DNA of 64,000 nucleotides from Corythucha ciliata (lineage: Eukaryota; Arthropoda; Insecta; Hemiptera; Tingidae), in contig CM075938.1 in NCBI GenBank assembly GCA_038030265.1, positions 11,385,009 to 11,449,008 on the forward strand, read 5' to 3'. Every line of letters begins with the position of its first letter. The first letter of the stretch is position 1. Positions 12,050-25,900 of the stretch are shown piece after piece. The position numbers and the translations under genes are program-made. Below the pieces are notes generated by a model. It was not told where the DNA came from. It did not search any database and saw nothing but the letters and a program-made list of their open reading frames with translations.

Positions 12050-13330
12050 CGTTAAGAATAAGCCGCGGTTTGGTGTTTTCTCCATGTTATCTTATAACCA
12101 CTAATTAGCGCTTTTTCAACACTTCATTGGTGAATTAGCTGTTTGCCCCATTTTAGCCATGAATAATCCATTTGTCTCCATTTTAGCCGTGAAATTTTTA
12201 TTTTTCTCCTTCTCGCGAGTCAGCGATTTATCACAAGTTTGGCCGCAAATTAGCGCTTTTCCCTATTTTATCCGCTAATTATAAATCTTTCCGCATTTTA
12301 GCCACGCATCAGAGTTCTCCCTCTAATTTTCACCGCGAATCACCTAAACGCTTTTTCTGATTTTGACCATGGATGAGCGATTTTTTTTTTACTTTCCGGC
12401 AAGATGTCGCTAATCGACATTTTCACCATTTAAACAGCGAATTTTCGTTTTCCCTTCACTTCAGTTTTTCTTCACAATTTTGTCGATGAAATAGCGATTT
12501 TTCTGAATTTTTGCTATGAATAATTCGTGTTTTTCTTATTTTAACCGCTAATGAGCGATTTTTCTCATTTTCATCCATGAATTTTAGCGGTTTTTCTCAA
12601 TTTTAGCTTAGAATTAGCGATTTGTTTCCTCGCTTTCAGCTTCAAAAATTAGTGCTTTTTCTCAGATTGAGCCATGCACGAAGTTGCCTTTAGAAGCCGA
12701 GAATTGACGTTTCCAAATACTTCCAACTTCTAATCAACACTTTGTTCACACTTTAACCGCGGAAGCCTTAAAGAAACTTTTATGTTTACTCCTTTTGACG
12801 ATTTTCAGTCCATCCGACCTAAGTTGGAATGGAACATTTCAGATGACCAGCTGATATTCGTTTTAGCCCACGAAAGCGATATTCACAAGGCTCAAATTGA
12901 AAGAAATAGAGCCTTCTGGTTGACTTCCCAGCTAAAATGGAGAGAACACGCTGACCCACTCCCCTCTGATATTGAGGAAAGTACGCAGCAACAAATTGGG
13001 TGAAAAGTGCTAATACTCGTGGCTAAACCTGCGAAAAAGCGTACATAAATGGTGTCTCAATGATACTTTCAGTTCTTCCAGAACAATATTAAGAAAAAAT
13101 TGCTGATTCGCGGTTATCCACTGCGCTGTAGCCACTTTATGGCTAATATAAAGAAAAAAGGGCTAATTTGCTCTTCTTTGGAAACATTGAAACGCGCGTG
13201 ACCCGGTTTTTCCTTTTTTGCAAAGCTAAGAAAAAACTAATTTGCAGCTCAAAGTGAGAAAAATGCTAATACGCTGCTGAAAAACGGGGGAAAACGCTGA
13301 ATAATGCTGAAAGAGGTAATACCAACGCTC
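12050..13330. repeat. Family A repeats, reverse then forward
   Basis: 12050-12775 is reverse (CTAATTAGCGCTTTTTCAAC and so on) and ends with the punctuation unit ACGAAGTTGCCTTTAGAAGC (12679-12698). 12965-13330 is forward (GGCTAAACCTGCGAAAAAGC). Between them, about 190 bp is mostly unique and holds an open frame of 73 codons (12782-13003) without a known domain. Confidence 0.65.
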
Positions 13331-13499
13331 CTTTTTTCAACTAATTTATTTAAAATTTTATCGATTTGAAATAGAATATCATAAATCAGATGCGCTTCTT
13401 AGGTCAATTCTTTTCATCCACGTTTTCCACCCTCATTTTGCTGGACGCACGCCTTAGGACACGGCGCGCGCCCCCGGAAGGTCGCCCGGCTCACTCCCC

Positions 13500-14345
13500 T
13501 CCCATTAAAGCCAGCACCGACCACAGCAAAAGTCCAACCATAGTGAAGATCCAACCACAGCAAACCACCAGACCAGAACCACGTCTAGTGGAATCCTCGT
13601 CCACTGGAAATATAAAGCATGCAGCAATATGAAGCATAAAACATGCAAAGGTTGAACCACGGCAAAGGTCCACTCACAGTAAAGGTCAAACCAGCAAAGG
13701 TCCAGTCACACAGAAAAGGTCCAACCACAGCAAAGGTCCAACCACAGTAAAGGTCAAACCACAGCAAAGGTCCAACCACAGCAAAGGTCCAACCACAGCA
13801 AAGGTCCAACCACAGCAAAGGTCCAACTACAGCAAAGGTCCAACAACAGTAAAGGTCCAACCACAGCAAATGTCCAGCCACAGCAAAGGTCCCAACACAG
13901 CAAAGGTCCAGCCACAGAAAAGGTCCAACCACAGAAAAGGTCCAACCACAGCAAAGGTCAAACCACCAGACCAGAACCACGTCTAGTGGAATCCTCGTCC
14001 AATGGAAATATAAAGCATGCAGCAATATGAACCATGAAACATGCAAAGGTTGAACCACAGCAAAGGTCCAATCACAGCAAAGGTCCAACCACAGCAAACG
14101 TCCAACCACAGCAAATGTCCAACCACAGTAAAGGTCCAACCACAGCAAAGGTCCAACCACAGCAAAGGTCCAACCACAGCAAAGGTCCAACCAGAGTAAC
14201 GCCCTAACCATAGCAGAGCTCCAACCACAACAAATCTTCAACCTCAGCGAAGCCCCTAACCACAGCAGAGCTTCAATCACAGCAGTGCTTTAACCACATC
14301 AAAGCTCCAGACCAGAACCACTCCTACTGGAATCCACACCCACTA
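13500..14345 (+). repeat. Family E 17-bp minisatellite array with longer insert units
   Basis: Head-to-tail units AACCACAGCAAAGGTCC. The array is interrupted by a near-identical non-unit segment of about 95 bp (containing CCACGTCTAGTGGAATCCTC and ATATAAAGCATGCAGCAATA) at about 13567-13665 and 13967-14055, and by a diverged copy at 14308-14365. Minus-strand open frames here (up to 231 codons) are translated satellite. Confidence 0.9.
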
Positions 14346-14364
14346 GAAATATAATGCACGAAGC

Positions 14365-15000
14365 TTGCATTTTCTTAAAAATAACGACCACAAACTTGCA
14401 ATTTCACGAATATTTAAGTCTGAAAGAGATAATTTCGTGGCTATGTGTCAATAATTGACTTGACCCTGCTTCGGGGTTCTTGGTTTACAATAGGTATAAA
14501 AGAAATAACCCGAAACTTGCTATTTCGCAATTTCTGTTTCCTCTCAAACCTTCTGTTTCACCATAGATTGGCACTTCGTCAATTTTTACCATCGAAACTT
14601 CGATTTTTGCATTTGAATTTCGCCTCCTCGGTCACCTCTTGCTATTTTTAATGTGATTTAGCACCGAAACCGCAAATTGAAGGCCCAAAACTCGAAATTT
14701 GGCTGGTATTTAGCTACGAATGGGGCAATTCTGCAGCTATTTCTAGCCTTTAAATTTGTTTATTGACTGACTGATCCCGTGACCGTATAAACTCGTCGAT
14801 AGAATAATGGAATCACCAGACCAGTTTTCCCCCTGAAATAACATTTTTGAGGCTGTTTATCAAGACATTTCATGACTTTTCAGCCCTAAACTTATCCCCG
14901 AGTCCTGCAATCTCGCGGTGATTTATTCTTGCTGCAAAGCGGTGGACTCCTTGGTCACCACTTGCATTTTTTACAGCTATTTAGCTTCGTGTCTTCGTGA
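14365..15000 (-). repeat. Family B repeats, reverse
   Basis: Units such as ACAAACTTGCAATTTCACGA and CGAAACTTGCTATTTCGC at irregular spacing. 15000-15160 has a 13-nt G run (15008) and otherwise nothing. Confidence 0.55.
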
Positions 15001-15159
15001 GTCATACGGGGGGGGGGGGGTCTTCTTAAAGACGCCACCAATTTCACGCCTCCCCCAGGAATAACCTGATCCTCCTCTTATCGCACCCTAATGTCATGAT
15101 TCCAGGCATTTAATGGAGCGTACATTACTGGATTTGGGTTTTGGAGGTGTCAAATCCAA

Positions 15160-15560
15160 AAAAATTGGTTTTCGGAGAGCCGAGAATGGCCGTGAAATTT
15201 GGGGCTTGAAAGAGTAATGTTCACAGAATCATGTTTTTCAAAACATCCCTAATATTGGAATTTCAATTAGCTGAATCCGCAAAATTTGGCTTTGAAAGAG
15301 CAAAAATCTGCGAAACTGGGGTTTGTGAGAGCCACAATATGACGAAACTTCGTTTTTGAATGAGCCAAATCCAAGAATTAGGTTTTGAAAGAACCAAATT
15401 GGTTATATGAATTAGCCAGTCCTGTAAAACTTATTTCAGTAAGAGCTAAGCTCACGAAATTTAATTGAAATTAAGATTTGATCCAGTGAAATTGTGTTTT
15501 GAAGGTACCAAATCTGAGAAAATTTATGGAAGATCGAAAATATCCGAAAAAATTGGGGTT
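15160..15560 (+). repeat. Family C repeat block, forward
   Basis: Units of about 30 bp: CCGCAAAATTTGGCTTTGAA followed by AGAGCxAAA, about 12 copies. Confidence 0.7.
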
Positions 15561-16805
15561 TTCCTCATGGTAGGGTAGGGTAGTAGGCAAGGTAGAGTGT
15601 GAGCAGCTCTTTGTCCCAACTTCTTGCTCGACCCCTGCCCATTCCCGACTTCTTATAGGGAAGAGACAATAAATATTTCGAATTACGTTTTTTGTTCCGA
15701 CAGAATTACTTTGCTAGCTCCCTAAGCAAAGAAACGACCACTTTTAAAAACAAACAGACCCTCAAAGACATACCGGTGGTCAAAGGTGGAAATGCTAGCA
15801 CTATTTTTCCTCGTACTTTCAACCATAAAGTAGAATTTTCCAACAGAGCCCAGCCAACCTACTTTTATTAAATGTCCTACCTTTGGTTTTTTGTTGTTTA
15901 CTTACAACTTTGTATCTCAAATGAAGAGAAGGTACTTGCCTAATTAATTCAAAACTCGAGAGAGAAGTAGATTTTAGTCCCCCTCCCGCTATCCCACTCA
16001 TTATTAGCGGGCCGGTAAAAGGAACAGCAATCGGGTGATGAATAAGATGGGTGGGGGTAAGGAGGGGAGATTTAGAGGCTTCCTAATACTCGCTCGGGGC
16101 TTTAGGTCTATATGGAAACTGTACGTTTTCTGTTCTTCCGTAGTATAGCGTCCCCCTAAATCCCTTTATGAAAATAGCGTGGGGAATGGGAGTGTTTTCC
16201 GGAACTGATAGAGGAGAGTGTGAAAGCAGGTGTGTGCGGGGGCGGGTGGGATTGGATAAGCCCGAAGAAGCACATGCACACGTCGTAAAGGCTTAACTTC
16301 CCCTACTAAAGCTGCGAAAACAGGCAGACAAGCAATCATTCTGGAAGGGGGATGGTCGTAATAGGAACTGTAGGTGCTGTGGGGAAGCTGTTCGGAGGTG
16401 GCTTAAGGCTTTTTAGTACGAGAACCGGGGAGAATTGAAAAAAAAATGCAGCTAAAAGAATCTTTCAAGACCATTTAGATTGAATGACACAATGCTGCAA
16501 CTTCACCTCGCTAGCCTTCATTTTCGACTGTGAATTGTCCTGCTATAACTCTCTCCTTCCCCGTTCTAATTAACACAGAGTTTATTCAGCCAAGTTTTTG
16601 AGAGAATAAGAGACGATGGTTGAGTTTTGGGTAGGGGACGAGTCATTAAATATGGAGCGCTGTTCCGTTTGACTAAAACTTTAAAGTTTGCGCGGGCCAC
16701 GAAGCATGACAAGACGCGCACATATAAAGGGGTTCCTCCCACTTGCCGTGTTCTAAAATTATAATCAAATTTTGTAACAGTTTTCGTTAATTTTTATGTG
16801 CGTAG
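15560..16805. other. Unique island upstream of the first visible exon
   Basis: No repeats of families A-G and no other exon recognised. A splice acceptor context (TTTTTATGTGCGTAG) ends it. Confidence 0.5.
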
Positions 16806-16956
16806 GACTCGTCACTGCCGACGGGAGAGAAAGCCCTGGAGGGTTTTTCGATAACGCTGGAAAAAGTCGATCGTCATCAGGCTGGCGTCTATCAGTGCAC
16901 GGCAAACAACGGCGTCGGCGACCCTGTGACCGTTGACATGCAACTGGATGTTTTAT
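16806..16956 (+). CDS. Exon: second half of an Ig domain
   Basis: Frame 0 at entry, 50 codons plus one base. It contains the classic Ig end signature: a strand with GFSITLEKVD, then AGVYQC (Cys31), then TANNGVGDP and a G strand ending in LDVL. The 3' splice site is the AG at 16804-16805; an in-frame TAG directly before the exon rules out an earlier start. The donor is GTGAGT. The partner cysteine of the domain must be in an exon upstream of the window. By comparison with the family this is the second Ig domain. Confidence 0.9.
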
Positions 16957-19900
16957 GTGAGTACAAAACGATTGATTACTTTTCCTAATTAGTCCTTTTC
17001 GTACAATTATAGCCCGAAGGGGCTCAGTTTAGGTGATTGAGGACCAGTGCGCGAAAGCCCAAAAGGGCGACTTGAGGTGTTTGACCGGGAAATGCTATAA
17101 AATTGAGTCGAACCTTGGCTCATAATGTGCCCCTCTCACACCACTCCGTTGATAAATGAAGAGGCCTCGGCCAAAACGCTCCTTAGGGTTAGTCAGTGCC
17201 CCCTCAAAGCAGCCAGTACCTACATTGGCTTCGATTTTATTGACTCCTCATCAGCGGTCTAATTGGCGGAAAGAGCCGGTCCCGGCTAAAATGTCCCATG
17301 AGGGTCCGTCATTGGCCGAAAATGATCATTCAAACAAAATTTGGCATCCAAGAATGGTTTTTGCCCCCAAATAGATCAAGTCTGCAAAATTGTTTAATTA
17401 ATTTAACGAGCCAAGCCTGAGAATTTTTGTTTTTTCCGGGAGTCAACCCCGTCAAATTGGTATTGAGAGGGCTGAACTTGCGAAACTTTGTTTTTGGAAG
17501 AATATAGACCCTCGTAATTGCCTTTCCGAGTGAGTCAAACCAGCGAAATTGTTGAAAATGGGTCGTTGGTCTTTAAAAATGGCTCTTTGAAGACTTAATG
17601 ATTTAATCGGGTTCGGGCACCTTTGGTTTGTCTGGCATCCATGTTTTCTCGAACATGATTGGTGGATTCTTTGTGGTTAGAATTACCAGCGGGGGGGGGG
17701 GATTTTCATGACAACAGTGATATTTCAAGACCCCGATTAGTTTTATGCCGTATCGATTGTACGACCTGTTGATGCAATTGCATTTTAAAGACAATTATGC
17801 GTCCATAGGGGCAGCTATTTCACGTTTTTCACAGTTCTAGCTGCAAATTAGCATATTTCACCACTTACAGGCGTGAATTTGCGCTTTTTCTCGATTTTGG
17901 CCCAATTTGTCTCCATAAACAGCAAAACTGGTGATTTTCCATATTTTTAGCTGGGTATTTAGCGCTGTTTATCAATTTTAGTCACGATTTAGCACTTTTT
18001 ATCGCAACAGTTTGAACGTAAATCACCATTTTACTTAATTTTAGCAGTGAACTGGCAAGTTCCCCCCCCCCCTTCAATTCTTAAATTTGATCTTTTTCTA
18101 GTCAAAGTTTCCTCTTCAAACTGCGAATTGGCGTTTTTCTCAAGTTTAACAGTGAATTTGCAAATTTTTACCATTATAACCGTGAATTACTTTTTTCCTT
18201 AATTTTTATTTCAGGCAAAATAGCGTCCAGCGACAATGAAATAACATTTTTCCAATTTCGGTTGCGATTTTTTAAAAATTATTTTTATTTTTATTTTTAG
18301 CAGTGAATATTAGCGGTTTGTCCACGTTTTTGTCGAGTAGAAGTTTTTTAATTGCGTTTTTTTCTATTTCAGCGTTATATCAGCTGTTTTTTATCCTTAA
18401 ATCACGAATTAGCGCTTTTCTTTCCAAAAACCGTGAACCAGCAGCAAGTTTTCTCAATTTTTGCCGCGAATTAGTTTTTTTTTAACGTGGATAACGTTTT
18501 ACTCGAGGTGTATAGTGAGTGATTCGATGAAATCCGAAAAGGACCTCAGAGCGCTTGCGCGCTGTCTTCTTGGAGTGGTGCGGTGGTAGAAGAGGAGGTG
18601 GAGGAGAAGGAGGAGGCCCTGTCCTTCTTATCAGTAGTGTGAAGTGGAGAAAAGTGTTTTGGAGTGAATGCGGAAAACGTTATCCACGTTCAAGGGTCCG
18701 CAGACCCGCTACGAATTTTTCTTAATTTCGGACGCGAAATACAGTATTCTAAATTTTAGCAGTGAATTGGCGATTTTTCCACCCTTTTTAATGACTTTTT
18801 CTCCTCTCAAATTTGGGCAAAGTTGTCTTCGGAAACTGCGAATTGTCGTTTTTTCCATTTTAACCGCTAATTAACACTTTTCCCACTTTCTATTCGCGCA
18901 TTGCTGATTTTCTAAATTTTGGCCGTGTTTTAGCAATTTTTCTATATTCTCGCTCTGAATTAGCGTTTTTCTTGGTTTTAGACACCATGAATTAACGCTT
19001 TTTCTCTTTTAGCCGGGGACCTGCCCTAAGAGCAGCGCACTAACGTTTTTGTTTTCTCAATTTTACCGCAAATTGACGTCCATACTGTGGAATCGGCGAT
19101 TTATTCTCCATTGTATCCATTAATTAGCTCTTTTCTCAATTATCGTTTCGTAAATCGTTAGTAGCACATTAGCGCCTTTCAGCGCTATAATGAGCAGGTT
19201 GGGCCTTATTTATTAGAAGTTTTTCTCTTTTTTATATACGAATTTAATTACGTTTTCTCTATATCAGCGTCAAATTAGCTGTTTTTTCGGCTTTATTCTG
19301 GGAATTAGCAATTTTTCTCGTTATTATGCGATGTTGCCTTCAGAAACCGCAAATCTGTACTTTTTCTCAAATTACCGCTTGTGTGTTTTCGTGGCTTGCG
19401 TTATTGCGGACGTGAATTTGATGTATTCCTCAATTTTAGACGCGTTATTGCTGTTTTTCTCATTTTTAGGCGGATTTTTTTTTTTTTTTGCTGATTTGGC
19501 TTTTTTATTTTCAAGTTTAGCCGCGGATTATCCTCAAAATCTGTAAATTAACGTTGTTTTGTTTGTTTGTTTGTTTGTTTGTGTTTTTTTTTTGTAAATT
19601 TCATCGCGGTCCATACACCGCGAATCGCCCTTTTTTTGCCAATTTCCGTAGAAAAAAAGCAAAATAGAGAATGTACGCAATTTTAGTAATGAGTGTTCGT
19701 GTTTTGTCCAAACTTTTAGTTGCGTGCATTGGCGAATTCAATTTAATTTAAAATTAACGATTACAAGGGGGTTTGGCTCCTTCAAAACCCCAAAATTTCG
19801 TGGCGTTTAGTACAGAAAATGAAACCTAAAAAGGCTGAATAGCGGCAAAATTTTGCCCATCTTCAAAATGTGGCTTACACAATTGGGCGGGGTGTCTCTA

Positions 19901-22900
19901 TTCTATAGCAGCTTGAATTCGTGCTTTTTATTTATCATTAAGCCACGAAACTGTTACCACAGACACCGTGAATTATCATTTTCTGGATTTCAGCAACGAA
20001 CTAGCACTTTTCCTCAATTTTATCCCCAAACAAGCCTTGAAATAGCGCATTTCCTCACTTTTATCCGTGAATGATCGCTTTTTCTCATTTTCAGTCGAGA
20101 ATAATGAGCACCCATGGGAGAACTGCACCTTAGCGGCTTAAACCATTAATTTAGCTGAAAATGAGAGTTTTTCATAATTTCGGCCACGCTAATTGGTGTT
20201 TTTTTTCCAAAATTAGCCGTAACTTAGCCGGGGTTTTCACATTTCATCCTCGCGTTATTTTATTTATATTTTTTTTTGTTTCACTTTTAGCTTTGAATTA
20301 GCGTTTTTTCTCAATTTTGAGCCACAAAAAAAGTTGCTTTAGGAAGCCGAGAATTGGTGTATTTTCAATTTTGGACACAAATTGAAATTGTTCACTACTT
20401 TAGCCGCGACTTAGCTCTTTTTCTCAATTTTAGTAGCAAAGTAGCGTTTTTATCCAATGAGTTACCTAGTGTTTTTTTTTTTATAAAAAAAATCGCACAA
20501 ATTGGCGTTCTACTCAGTGATTCAGTAGCGAATTAGTGAATTAGCGCACTACCCTTCAGAAGCTACGGATTGGAACTTTCTCAATTTAAGCCACCAACTA
20601 GCGATTTTTTTCAATTTTAGCAGCGTTTTATTTTCACTTGTATAGCCTCGATAAAGCACATTCTCTTAATTTTAGGGCAAGGAATTACCTAACACTTTTT
20701 ATCAATTTTATTCACGAAGTTTCAGTCGGAACTGGGGCAATTTTACCAGTTGGCATGCCTCAAGAACAGCAGATTACCGTTTATTTCTACGAATATTGAG
20801 ACTTTTTCTACATTTTAAGCCGTGTACATGCTCCCAAGAACTGCACAATCGATTCTTTCTCAATTTTGACTGGCGATTAGCGCATTGGTTTCTATTTTAA
20901 CCCAATTTTAGATCGCATAGTCTCCTTTGGTCCGGTTATCATGCACCTGAGGATAACCAGACGGAACAGACTGTTCTGAAAGTGTACTCGAATCCGATTC
21001 GCTAGCGGAATCAAATACTCAGCCACTGGAAACTTGTTGAATACTTGCGACGTTCTATTCTATTCTTTTCTCAAATCCTTTCGGCCATTTCGTCGTCCAA
21101 CCGAATACCAGTCACCTTTTCACGTTCCTACGCCATGAACGTAAAACCTAGAATCAGGGGCGTAGCCAGCCCTTGGTCTAGGGATGGGCCGAAGATGTCA
21201 AAGTATACTAGAGACCCCATCAAGAGAACTGGTAGTTCGTCTACTCACGATCAGATATAGGCGCTTTAAATCGTCAAATTGTTCCCCCAGAAACCGATCG
21301 ATTTTGTCCTATAAACTGTCAATTTCATACTGAAAACTGTCAATTTTGTCCTATAAACTGTTATAATTTCGTCCTGGAAACAGCTGATTTCACCAAAACT
21401 GTCAAACTATCAATTCTCTCCTACAGTACCGTCAATTTTATTTATTATTTTATTTCTTCGTATAGTGTCCTGAAAACTGATTATTCCAGTAAAACAGTTG
21501 ACATTGAGCCTGTAGCATTTTGTCCTACAAACTATCAATTTTGTCCTAGAAACTGTAAATTTTGTTCTCGTAAGTCGCAATTCCATCCTTGAAACTGTAA
21601 GTTTCATCGTATAATCTGTCAATTTTGCTCTTGGAACAGCCGATTTCGCACCCTTGGAACTGTCGAAGAGACAAACCTGTAAAATCGTCGTTTATTCGGT
21701 CAAAATAACGCGAGAAATCGGTATTTAAGTATTTGCCGTGTTCCGCGAATTCTGTTGCTTGAAGATACAAACCCTCAAGATTGGTTTTTTGAACGCCTAA
21801 AGCCCTCTGAGATTGGTTTATTGATGTGCCAAACCCGTGAAGTTGATTCAATTCAGAGGCAATCCTCGAAAATTGGGTTTTGAGGAGTCAAACCCGTGAA
21901 TGCGGTTTTTAAAAAGCCGAACCAGCAAAGCCACGACAATAATCTGTCAGTATGGCACCACGATGGTTTTAAAATTTTAAAGCTGTACTTTCGAAGAGAA
22001 ATTTATCCTTTCAAACCCTAGCGTGAAAGCGTTTTTAACAAAAAATCAATCGATGGCATAAAAATGTCATTGCAATAATGGGTGAACCCTTTGTTCAACC
22101 AACTTCGGCTACCAACCACTCACGCGAGTATTATGTATGCGTCCTACACTATTTTAGACGAATTTTTAAACATGCACCGCGTATTCCTCTTACAGTCATG
22201 AATAATAACTTATTTTTTTCCCCCGTATTTTTAGAAAAGTCGCTTTTTACGTTCTTCCTCCCCCCTCCTGTCGAAATAACTAATGAATCACACACCGAAA
22301 GAATTCGAAATATAAAGTGCTTGGAACAAAATTCACGCTTGATCAGCTCGAATAGCTGGAGAGGGGCGCATCTTTTCAAAACCATTATTCACTTTCTGCA
22401 AGTTCACACGTGCAGAACTAATAACAACATCAAATTTACTCAAACGACCCTCGTCCAAGAGCTTTAAATTACATTACGAGAAACTTGTTCCGTCTTTTAA
22501 CCACTGAGAAGTTTTCAAAGAATTATTCCGCCTTCCCCTCCCTCTCACCCTTCAAATTGTAGTTGACTCTTTTTTTTTTTCGTTTTCAAAGGGCTTTATA
22601 CCACTGGAATGAGAGCGAGGAGAAAAGCTCGTTATTTTTCTCCCCTGAGTTCCAGTCCACTTCATTCGGTCAAGTGCTTCAAGTACTACCCTGTGGTTAA
22701 GGTGTGTGTGTGGGGTGTGGTGATCGGTTAGTGGTGTGGTTGAGGGGGGGGGGGGAATGGGACTCTTGAGAACCGCAGCTCACACTATTTTGGTGGTGAT
22801 CGACTTTGGACAGTTTCCTTTCTTCTTTTTTTTCCTCATTTCTGCGTCTATTATTGTCGTTTAACGACTCCTTCAAAGCCTTCAAAAGGACTTCCCATTG

Positions 22901-25900
22901 AATTGATTTAAGGAATAAAATTGTGTTTTGAAGGGAGTTTAATTTTAATTTTAACTAGCTAAGTTATTTTGTTTTCATTCTGTATTCATAAATAAGAGAG
23001 CTTTCCTGTTCAATATCGAAGAAATCTCCCACGAATTCGATTGAATTATAATGTATAATATTGATATCGAAAATAAAAGGGAATAACCGTTCATACCGAT
23101 TTCCCCTGGTGACCTCCACTTGTCAGGTGGAAGGTTTTTTTCTCTCCCCCCCCCTCTTCTTCCCACCATGGACATAACTATTGAATTTAATAAAGAAGAG
23201 AGGTTGAATGTAATTGAAAAAGGGTAGGAGGGTGGTTCTTGAAAGCAAGAACGACCGGAATTTTTATTTCTCTCCCGGGGAGCACGTCATTTCTTAACCT
23301 TTTTTTTCTCTTCTAAAGTGATACCCAGCATCGGTGTGATCTGAATAACATTTTTTTCTCTCTCTCTCTCTCGATGAAATGAATGCGGCGAGGGTACCAA
23401 AAGCTGATGCAAATGAGATTTATTTATTATTTAAGCCACGATGGATTAATGAGTGAATAAATAGAGAGAAGAGAGGGGCTTTCCTTAATTGCGAATAATT
23501 GGCCCTGGAACGAGAAAGAGATGTTTGAAAAAATAAACGAGAGATGAGTCACAAACATTGCAATTATCGTTGTTTTTTGACTAATTCCATGGAAACACTG
23601 GCGAAAGTTGAGGACTCCATTTTTTCCCCTGAAAAATACACAGTGAGATACACAAAAATGAAGTAAAATGAAAGACATATTTCAATGTCCTAATCTCAAA
23701 TAGCACCCCCGCACCCCCCCCCACACACACTGTTTCTGTTTCACTGGTAAATAGGTCGCTCCAAGATGCATGACAATTGTCTTTAAAGCGGAGTGTGCAA
23801 GAGAAAAAGACCCTCCACAATATTTAACGCCTGCTTCATCACACCATCATTTTTAGGCTTCTCAAGAGGAATGGTTGAAAAAGGGTTAGGGGTGGAGGGG
23901 GGTATCAACGTTAATATATTTTCCAGAACTCTCGCTATAACCAACTCCTTCTTTTTTTAAGTCCTTCCGCTTTTACTCCGAGTGGTTGAAGGCGGGGGGG
24001 GGGGCGGTTGTGCAGTACTTTTTTTCGACAGTTTGAATAGCCGTGAAACGGAAACTTGAAAAACTTAGGTGGGGGGGTAGGGTGGTATTAGGGGTTTGGG
24101 TGGAAAAAGGAGTGTGAATATAATTTAGAGTAAGAAACTCGCGGGGGGGGGGGGAAACTTTTATTTATGCCGACATGCTCAATCGTTTGGAAGTCACTAA
24201 ACCAGCAATGAGCGCGCACCAGCTGAGGAGGAAAGGCTGATTTGGAAGTCTTTCAGACGGCTCTTGGGAGGAAAATGTAGTGGGCCGGATTGAGTTGATG
24301 GTGGGGGGGGTGAGAATAAAGAGAAGTTTTTCGCTGTCGTCTGTGTAGACAAGCAAAGGGAAAGTGAGCAATTGCTGTTATAGATGCTGAGGGTGCGCGG
24401 TGGAAATGGAGGGGGGAGGGTGGTGGACAAACTTTGCAAAGTTTTAAGCTCCCTCTTCCCTACTCATTCGTTACCCTCACAGAAAAAAAAAAAAAAAGAG
24501 CTTCGGCAACGCTAAATCTCTTCCTCAAACAGGATTATTTGAACTATTTTTTTTAAAGGACAAAGTGTTAAATTATGATTACAGGAAAAAAAAATATTTT
24601 TCCTGGATTCAAAGTTTTTCTATAACAAAAGAAGAGTGAAAAACCCACAAATTCAAATTTTGTGTGTGTTGAACTACAAGTATTTGCACAACGGTGGCAT
24701 TTTCTCTGTCAAATCCCCTAATCGTGTATATATGAAAGGTGGAAAAGCTTTCGTAGTGAAATAGAAGCCAATTCGGAGAAGGGAATCGCAAATCCGAATG
24801 GAGCACCTCTCCCCCGCATCGCCATCGTCACACGACCCCAAACTTTTCATCAACAGTCATCACAGGAACCCAGCAATTCACCGCTACATCTACCGCTGTG
24901 TTGGCTCTTTAATTTGTTTTCTGGGTGTTATGCGGTTTTTGTTCCCAACAGTGAATAGAAGAACAGATACAGAAGCTCAGCCCCCCCCCCCCCGGCTTAA
25001 AACATCGTTCAGAGGATCTTATTCTGGCAATGTTCCAATAAATGGGCTTATTACTAATTAGTGCTCGACACTTTATGATTCGAGTGGTGAGAAAATCGCT
25101 TAATTCATGACTAGAAAAGAGAAAAACCACTGCTGAAACCGGGGAAAAGCGCTGCGTCACGGCTAAAATTAAGAAAAAGTTCGAGAAAAACAATTTCTTG
25201 GCTAAAATTGTAATTCGGTGCCACAATAAATAAATAAAAACGTTACAATTGTGGCTAAACTGTTACAATTGTGATAAAGCGCTAAACCACGGCTTAAACA
25301 AAAATTAAAACGCAAACGATCAAAAATCAAACGCGCCTACGATCAAGGTAAAGCGCTCATTCTTAGCTGAAATTGAAAAGAAAGAAAGAAAGAAGAAAGA
25401 AAAAAAAAAAAAAAAACGTTTTTGCTAAAATTGAGATAAATAACCAGATCGTGAATAATATTGAAAACAAAATCGCTAATTTGTGATTTTTTGACGCATT
25501 TTCAAGAACAAAATTGAGATAAAATCGCTAATTCGAAGTGTATGGCGGCTCTTATTCGGCTAAAGTGAAGAAAATACACTGATGTGCTGTTCTTAGGGCA
25601 AGAAAAAACGCTAATTCACTGATAAGCTTGAAAAAAAAACGCTAATGAGCAAAGTAAAAAGCGCCAAAATACGCAACTTTGCTACTAAAATTGGCAGAAA
25701 GGTCAAATTCGCAACTAAAATTGTGAAAAATCCCCCATTCGTGGATAAATGTTAGAAAATACTCTGATTCGTGGCTAAATTAGCAAAAAAAGCTAATTCT
25801 ATCGCGGCGAAACTTGACAAAAACGCTGAATCACGGCTGAAATTGATAAAACGCAAACTCGTGGCTTTTGAAAGACACTTCTAGGCTAAAACTGAGAAAA

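Noticed and set aside
12782..13003. 73-codon frame with protein-like composition
   Set aside because: Its end runs into family A units and it has no homologue I recognise; too short to support.
13585..14280. 231-codon minus-strand open frame
   Set aside because: Translation of the second family E array, with the duplicated 95-bp insert read twice.
1..16805. Upstream exons of the adhesion gene (first Ig domain and first half of the second)
   Set aside because: I looked in the unique islands for the B-strand cysteine and C-strand tryptophan pattern next to splice sites and found none.
22078..22467. 129-codon plus-strand open frame in a unique island
   Set aside because: No recognisable domain; an open frame on the other strand overlaps it; length is compatible with chance.
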